This document shows, piece after piece, positions 7,027 through 10,295 of a stretch of DNA of 10,295 nucleotides; the stretch's first letter is position 1, and each line of letters opens with the position of its first letter. The translations under genes were made by a program, and so were the position numbers. The stretch spans positions 1-10,295 of the forward strand of contig CAMGDK010000047.1 of NCBI GenBank assembly GCA_946042285.1, in the 5' to 3' direction. Under the pieces are notes generated by a model. It saw only the letters and a program-made list of their open reading frames with translations, did no database searches and was not told the DNA's origin. The DNA comes from an uncultured Clostridia bacterium. GTDB lineage: Bacteria > Bacillota > Clostridia > Oscillospirales > Acutalibacteraceae.

Positions 7027-7055
7027 TTGCAAATTTAAGAGAAAAATGTTATTAT
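7027..7055 (+). promoter_or_regulatory. Sigma-A promoter of the tetR-kinase-regulator operon
   Basis: The -35 TTGCAA (7027-7032) is 17 bp from the -10 TATTAT (7050-7055), which carries the TG extension (TGTTATTAT). Transcription should start near 7062, leaving a leader of about 40 nt before the ATG at 7103. The promoter is divergent from that of the VTC operon, with the two -35 elements about 100 bp apart. Confidence 0.75.
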
Positions 7056-7060
7056 AGTCC

Positions 7061-7088
7061 AGACAGTTAATTATTGAACACATTGTCT
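7061..7088. promoter_or_regulatory. Candidate weak operator: 28-bp interrupted palindrome over the tetR start site
   Basis: AGACA at 7061-7065 is mirrored by TGTCT at 7084-7088, with only scattered matches between them. The overall span suits some TetR-family operators, and the site covers the start of transcription and the leader, where a repressor could act. Symmetry is poor beyond the outer five bases, so it is only a candidate. Confidence 0.2.
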
Positions 7089-7102
7089 TAAAAGGAGAAC
7101 CA

Positions 7103-7717
7103 ATGGCTAAAAAAGACGGAACAGCAGACCTTAGGGTAAAGCGAACACAAAAAGCAATCAAGCATGCTCTTCTTGCACTTATTGAAGAAAACGGGTTTGA
7201 GCATATAACGGTTAAGGACATTACCGACAAGGCAGAAATAAGCCGTAACACCTTTTATCTTCATTATGAGGACAAGTATGACCTTACAAACAAAATGTGC
7301 GATGAACTTGTGAGAAAGCTCTTCTTCAATGTGGGCAAGCAGCTCAGGCGTGAGCAAAAGCTTACATTAGATACTCAAAGTGCTGCAAGAATCATGCAAA
7401 TAGCTATCGAAATAATAAACTCCGACAAGGACGAGTATCGCATTTTATTCTCCTGCTCCGGCTCGGATATTCTTGAGGGAAAGCTTTCTCAAACAATCAG
7501 GAAGGCACTCGGACTCATTAAGGACGAAACCGAGGGCATACATGACTACTCCGTTGAATACATAGTTGCAGGTATTATCGGCATTATGAAATATCAGGTC
7601 ACAAATAACCCGACAAATGTAAATGCGGAATGTGAATATTTTGCAGCAGTTCATTTAAGCAAAATTATTGAAACAATTAAGGAACATAAAAAAAGAACAA
7701 GACAACAAAAAATATAA
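7103..7717 (+). CDS. TetR/AcrR-family transcriptional regulator
   Basis: 204 aa from an ATG with AAAGGAG a few bases upstream. The N-terminal TetR DNA-binding domain is clear: RVKRTQKAIKHALLALIEE (helix 1), then the helix-turn-helix ITVKDITDKAEISRNTFYLH (35-54), followed by EDKYDLT. The C-terminal half (about 75-195) is all-helical and resembles the DhaS-like group of TetR ligand domains (VEYIVAGIIGIMKYQ at 151-165), with a basic tail. The ligand is unknown, and no efflux pump or enzyme that usually accompanies such regulators is adjacent. It ends with two TAA stops in a row and is followed 15 bp later by the kinase gene, so the three genes probably share a transcript. It may control its own promoter and the divergent operon. 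Confidence 0.88.
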   Translation: MAKKDGTADLRVKRTQKAIKHALLALIEENGFEHITVKDITDKAEISRNTFYLHYEDKYDLTNKMCDELVRKLFFNVGKQLRREQKLTLDTQSAARIMQIAIEIINSDKDEYRILFSCSGSDILEGKLSQTIRKALGLIKDETEGIHDYSVEYIVAGIIGIMKYQVTNNPTNVNAECEYFAAVHLSKIIETIKEHKKRTRQQKI

Positions 7718-7732
7718 TAAGTAGGTGAGCTA

Positions 7733-9250
7733 TTGGCTAAAAATAAAAAAAGAAGCTCAAAAAACTTAAAGGTAACCACAAGAATTGTAATCACGGCAGT
7801 GCTGGCTATAATTATCCCGTTGATAATAATAGCCAGCTTTTCTACCGTTTTAGTTTCGATGGTGGGATCCTTCTTTAACATATCGACTGTTACAACTAAC
7901 TCTTACAGCACGGTAAACCAAATTCAATGGTCGCAGGCACTCTCAACAATTACCGGAGAATTAACAAGCGACAAAAATGACGCACAAAAGCTTGATGAAT
8001 TAAATGAATTAGTTGAACAGCTTGAGAGCATCAATTCACTGATTTATATAGAAAAAAACTCAAAGCTGTTTTATTCAACCGACAACAGTGTTACCGTGCT
8101 TGACAGCGCAAACAGTGTTGTTGCAATCGACAAGGACAGGAATGTTAACTACTTCGGTCAAAACGGTCTTGTTATCGTTAACCATGCAAATTCCGAAAAC
8201 GATTCTTATCTTGTTGTAATCGTCAATCCCGATTACACGGTTAACGATGCTTCACAAAAAATCACACCAAAGGAATTTACAAATCTCCTTCTTAGCAGAA
8301 CTGGTATAGTTGTGCTTGTTATTGTTTTGCTGTTTGTAATATCTATCGTTGTTATTTCGTTTATAACATCTCAAACAATTTTAATACCTATTAAAAAAAT
8401 TGCCGACGGTGCCGACGAAATTGCAAGAGGTAATCTCGATTACGAAATCAGCTACAATTCAACGAACGAATTAGGGCAAACGGTTGAAAGCTTTAACACA
8501 ATGCGTAAAAAGCTTAAGGGTTCAATAGAAAGGCAAAATCAGGCAGAGGAGCAAAGAAAGGAGCTTATAGCAGGAATTGCGCATGATGTCAGGACTCCGC
8601 TTACCTCTGCAAAGGGCTATGCTGAGGGCTTGCGCGACGGAATTGCGAACACTCCCGAAAAGCAAAAGCGATATATCGACACAATTTTGTCGTCAATAAA
8701 TGACACGGAAAAAATCCTTAACGACCTGCTTACAATATCAAGGCTTGAGCTGAAAAGCTATAAGCTTAACAAGGTCGATGTCAGCATGAAGGCTTTTTTT
8801 GATGACGGTATTGAGGAGATAAAGGGCAAATTAAATTATTTTGGATTTGATTTTGAATTCAGCTGTAATTGCAGTGACAACGCTGTTGTCAGCCTTGATA
8901 CAGATGCCGTCGAAAGAGTAATAAGCAATATTATCGGCAACTCGTTAAAGTATGCGCGCGATGATGTAAAGGGCAGGATAAGGCTCAACATTACGGAATA
9001 TGAAAAAAGCATTATAGTTGAAATCAGTGACAACGGAATAGGCGTTGACAAAAAAAGCCTTCCTAAAATATTTGACGCTATGTACAGGGCTGACCCTGCA
9101 AGAACAAAAACGAGCGAGGGCTCAGGTCTTGGACTTTCAATTTGCAAGCAGATTGTTGAGCTTCACAACGGCTTGATTTGGGCAAGAAGCGATGCAGGAG
9201 AAGGACTTACAATATTTATTTCACTTCCTAAAAAGGAGATAACAGAATGA
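7733..9250 (+). CDS. Membrane sensor histidine kinase (HAMP, HisKA, HATPase_c)
   Basis: 505 aa from a TTG with AGGTGAG just upstream. The next in-frame Met, at residue 43, would remove the first membrane helix, so the TTG is the likely start. Order of parts: helix 1 (about 16-42), an extracellular sensor segment (about 43-188) I do not recognise, helix 2 (about 190-212), a HAMP linker (PIKKIADGADEIARGNLD, about 219-236), the dimerisation domain with H-box AHDVRTPLT (phospho-acceptor His284), and the ATPase domain with N-box NIIGNSLKYA (399-408), G1 DNGIG (433-437), F-box KIFDAMYR (445-452) and G2 GSGLGLS (463-469). All key residues are present, so it should be active. The stop overlaps the response regulator start (ATGA), which marks the pair as cognate and translationally coupled. 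Confidence 0.93.
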   Translation: MAKNKKRSSKNLKVTTRIVITAVLAIIIPLIIIASFSTVLVSMVGSFFNISTVTTNSYSTVNQIQWSQALSTITGELTSDKNDAQKLDELNELVEQLESINSLIYIEKNSKLFYSTDNSVTVLDSANSVVAIDKDRNVNYFGQNGLVIVNHANSENDSYLVVIVNPDYTVNDASQKITPKEFTNLLLSRTGIVVLVIVLLFVISIVVISFITSQTILIPIKKIADGADEIARGNLDYEISYNSTNELGQTVESFNTMRKKLKGSIERQNQAEEQRKELIAGIAHDVRTPLTSAKGYAEGLRDGIANTPEKQKRYIDTILSSINDTEKILNDLLTISRLELKSYKLNKVDVSMKAFFDDGIEEIKGKLNYFGFDFEFSCNCSDNAVVSLDTDAVERVISNIIGNSLKYARDDVKGRIRLNITEYEKSIIVEISDNGIGVDKKSLPKIFDAMYRADPARTKTSEGSGLGLSICKQIVELHNGLIWARSDAGEGLTIFISLPKKEITE

Positions 9251-9933
9251 GCAGGATATTGATTGTTGAAGATGACGAAAACATATTACAGCTTGAGCAG
9301 GATTATCTTGAGGCTAACGGATTTGATACGGATGCAACAACCAACGGAAGAGACGGTATGGAAATGGCTATCAACGGTAACTATGATTTGATACTGCTTG
9401 ATGTTATGCTTCCCGGTGCAAACGGATTCGATATTTGCCAAACAATTAGAAAAAATAAAAATATACCTATAATTTTTGTATCTGCAAAGCGTGAGGAGTC
9501 AGACAAAATCAACGGACTCGGCTTTGGTGCGGACGACTACATAGTCAAGCCGTTTTCTCCGGGCGAGCTTGTTGCAAGAGTAAAGGCACATATAAATAGA
9601 TATAACAGCCTTGTGGACTCCGACAAAAAAGAAACCAATATAATAAGTATCGACAATCTTAAGCTTAACAAGGACAATGGTCTTGCCTACTTAAATGATA
9701 CTGAAATAACCTTGACCAAAAAGGAATTTGATGTACTTTTCATTCTTGCTTCGCACCCAAACAATGTGTTTTCAAAAAATGAGCTTTTCGAGCAGGTGTG
9801 GGGATACGATTCACTTGGCGATACATCTACACTCACGGTGCATATTAACAGACTTAGAGAAAAGCTTAAGGATGCAGGATCAAAAGACGAGTATATTCGC
9901 ACAGTATGGGGCAGAGGATATAAATTCAAATAA
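9247..9933 (+). CDS. OmpR/PhoB-family response regulator
   Basis: 228 aa; the ATG overlaps the kinase stop as ATGA and is preceded by AAAGGAG. The receiver domain (1-118) has the acidic pair D9/D10, the phosphorylation site D52 in LLLDVMLPGANG, the switch residue S79, and Y98 with K101 in DDYIVKPF. The C-terminal winged-helix DNA-binding domain (about 130-228) has the family features: LTKKEFDVLFILASHPN, the recognition-helix region DTSTLTVHINRLREKL, and the wing RTVWGRGYKF. It should be phosphorylated by the adjacent kinase and bind as a head-to-tail dimer to direct repeats with a period of about 11 bp. The best such site in this window is at 6920-6940, in the promoter of the divergent operon. 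The gene is last in its operon and is followed at once by a terminator. Confidence 0.94.
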   Translation: MSRILIVEDDENILQLEQDYLEANGFDTDATTNGRDGMEMAINGNYDLILLDVMLPGANGFDICQTIRKNKNIPIIFVSAKREESDKINGLGFGADDYIVKPFSPGELVARVKAHINRYNSLVDSDKKETNIISIDNLKLNKDNGLAYLNDTEITLTKKEFDVLFILASHPNNVFSKNELFEQVWGYDSLGDTSTLTVHINRLREKLKDAGSKDEYIRTVWGRGYKFK

Positions 9934-9939
9934 AAGGCT

Positions 9940-9979
9940 TAAAGCTGAGTTGGAAATTCCGACTCAGCTTTATTTTTTT
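9940..9979. terminator. Rho-independent terminator of the regulatory operon, probably bidirectional
   Basis: A 15-bp stem (TAAAGCTGAGTTGGA pairing with TTCCGACTCAGCTTTA, one G-U pair) with a 3-nt loop spans 9940-9972. It is followed by seven Ts at 9973-9979. It starts 7 bases after the response regulator stop. The same hairpin lies just beyond the stop of the convergent small gene, with a weaker T-rich stretch on that strand, so it probably ends both transcripts. Confidence 0.92.
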
Positions 9980-10154
9980 ACATTATTGCCGCTACCGTGT
10001 CAACAAAGTCTGCAACCTTGCCGACAGTTTTTTTCATTGATTTCTTCGCTGATGTCATGCTGTTTGACTTATTTGAGCTCATAAATGCCGCTGCCGAGCA
10101 AACAGCAAGTGCTGTACCCATCATTTTCATAACGCTTTTTGAATTAGCTTTCAC
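9978..10154 (-). CDS. Small membrane-anchored or secreted protein, 58 aa, unknown function
   Basis: I read a 58-aa protein from a GTG at 10154, because a full AGGAGGTGA lies right before it. The longer reading from the GTG at 10172 would translate through that ribosome site. Residues 1-10 are basic, 9-26 form a hydrophobic segment rich in Met, Ala and Ser (MMGTALAVCSAAAF), 27-42 are a Ser/Lys linker, and 43-58 can form an amphipathic helix (VGKVADFVDTVAAIM). The layout suits a single-pass membrane peptide or a weak signal peptide. I do not recognise a characterised family, although similar small Met/Ala/Lys-rich proteins occur in clostridia. It is convergent to the regulatory operon and shares its terminator. 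Confidence 0.65.
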   Translation of the reverse strand: MKANSKSVMKMMGTALAVCSAAAFMSSNKSNSMTSAKKSMKKTVGKVADFVDTVAAIM

Positions 10155-10167
10155 AAAAATCACCTCC

Positions 10168-10181
10168 TGCACAGATGTGCA
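10168..10181. repeat. 14-bp inverted repeat abutting the ribosome site of the small gene
   Basis: TGCACAGATGTGCA has perfect 6-bp arms around a 2-bp centre. On the minus strand it ends against AGGAGGTGA. As RNA it can fold into a 5-bp stem with a 4-nt loop next to the ribosome site; as DNA it could be a small dimer operator. No convincing -10/-35 pair is visible in 10182-10251, so its relation to a promoter is unknown. Confidence 0.4.
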
Positions 10182-10251
10182 ATATTATTATTTGCAAGGC
10201 TCAATTTTTTAGCTGTAAGAAATAATGTTATTTTGTAATATTGTTACCATA

Positions 10252-10295
10252 CTGTCTCTTATACACATCTCCGAGCCCACGAGACAAGAGGCAAT
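10252..10295 (+). other. Sequencing artefact: Nextera (Tn5) adapter plus i7 index
   Basis: Positions 10252-10270 are exactly the 19-bp Tn5 mosaic end CTGTCTCTTATACACATCT. Then comes CCGAGCCCACGAGAC (10271-10285), the rest of the Nextera i7-side adapter, then AAGAGGCA (10286-10293), which matches the i7 index known as N711, and the first two bases (AT) of the following flow-cell sequence. This is untrimmed library adapter at a contig end and not a transposon. Biological sequence stops at about 10251. Confidence 0.98.

Noticed and set aside
10155..10172. Extra six N-terminal codons of the small minus-strand gene
   Set aside because: They consist of the AGGAGGTGA ribosome site itself; the GTG at 10154 is at the proper distance from it.
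10252..10270. Tn5 mosaic end as evidence of a transposon insertion
   Set aside because: It continues directly into the Nextera i7 adapter and index and stops at the sequence end, so it is library adapter.

Overview
The window looks like the end of a contig from a low-to-moderate GC Gram-positive bacterium. A gut-type clostridium of the Ruminococcus/Oscillospiraceae kind is the best guess. The basis is strong AGGAGG-type ribosome binding sites, frequent TTG and GTG starts, a lipoprotein with a Ser/Thr/Lys-rich wall-spanning linker, and secreted proteins with Ig-like modules. The genus is an inference. The last 44 bases are not biological: they are an Illumina Nextera (Tn5) adapter plus index, so genuine sequence ends at about 10251.

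Positions 1-6825 (minus strand) hold one four-gene operon. In transcription order it encodes a VTC-domain polyphosphate polymerase-like protein, a DUF4956 membrane protein, a lipoprotein with a Cthe_2159-like carbohydrate-binding beta-helix on a long Ser/Thr/Lys linker, and a very large secreted CotH-family kinase-like protein that runs off the left edge. The gaps are 25, 105 and 13 bp. The 105-bp gap contains a perfect 11-bp hairpin. The operon has a near-consensus sigma-A promoter (TTGACT-17-TATAAT) whose -35 lies in one copy of a 10-bp direct repeat with 11-bp period.

Positions 6841-7102 are the divergent control region. It also carries a TTGCAA-17-TATTAT extended -10 promoter driving the plus-strand operon 7103-9933: a TetR-family regulator, a membrane sensor histidine kinase and an OmpR/PhoB-type response regulator. 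The regulatory operon ends at a strong, probably bidirectional terminator (9940-9979). Beyond it a convergent 58-codon gene encodes a small membrane-anchored or secreted protein.

Working model (inference): the regulatory operon senses an envelope or nutritional signal, and its response regulator acts on the 11-bp-spaced repeats to control the divergent operon. That operon would make polyphosphate at or through the membrane, place a polysaccharide-binding lipoprotein on the surface, and phosphorylate surface targets outside the cell with the CotH-like protein. The Lys/Thr/Ser-rich linker of the lipoprotein resembles known CotH substrates and is the most testable candidate target.
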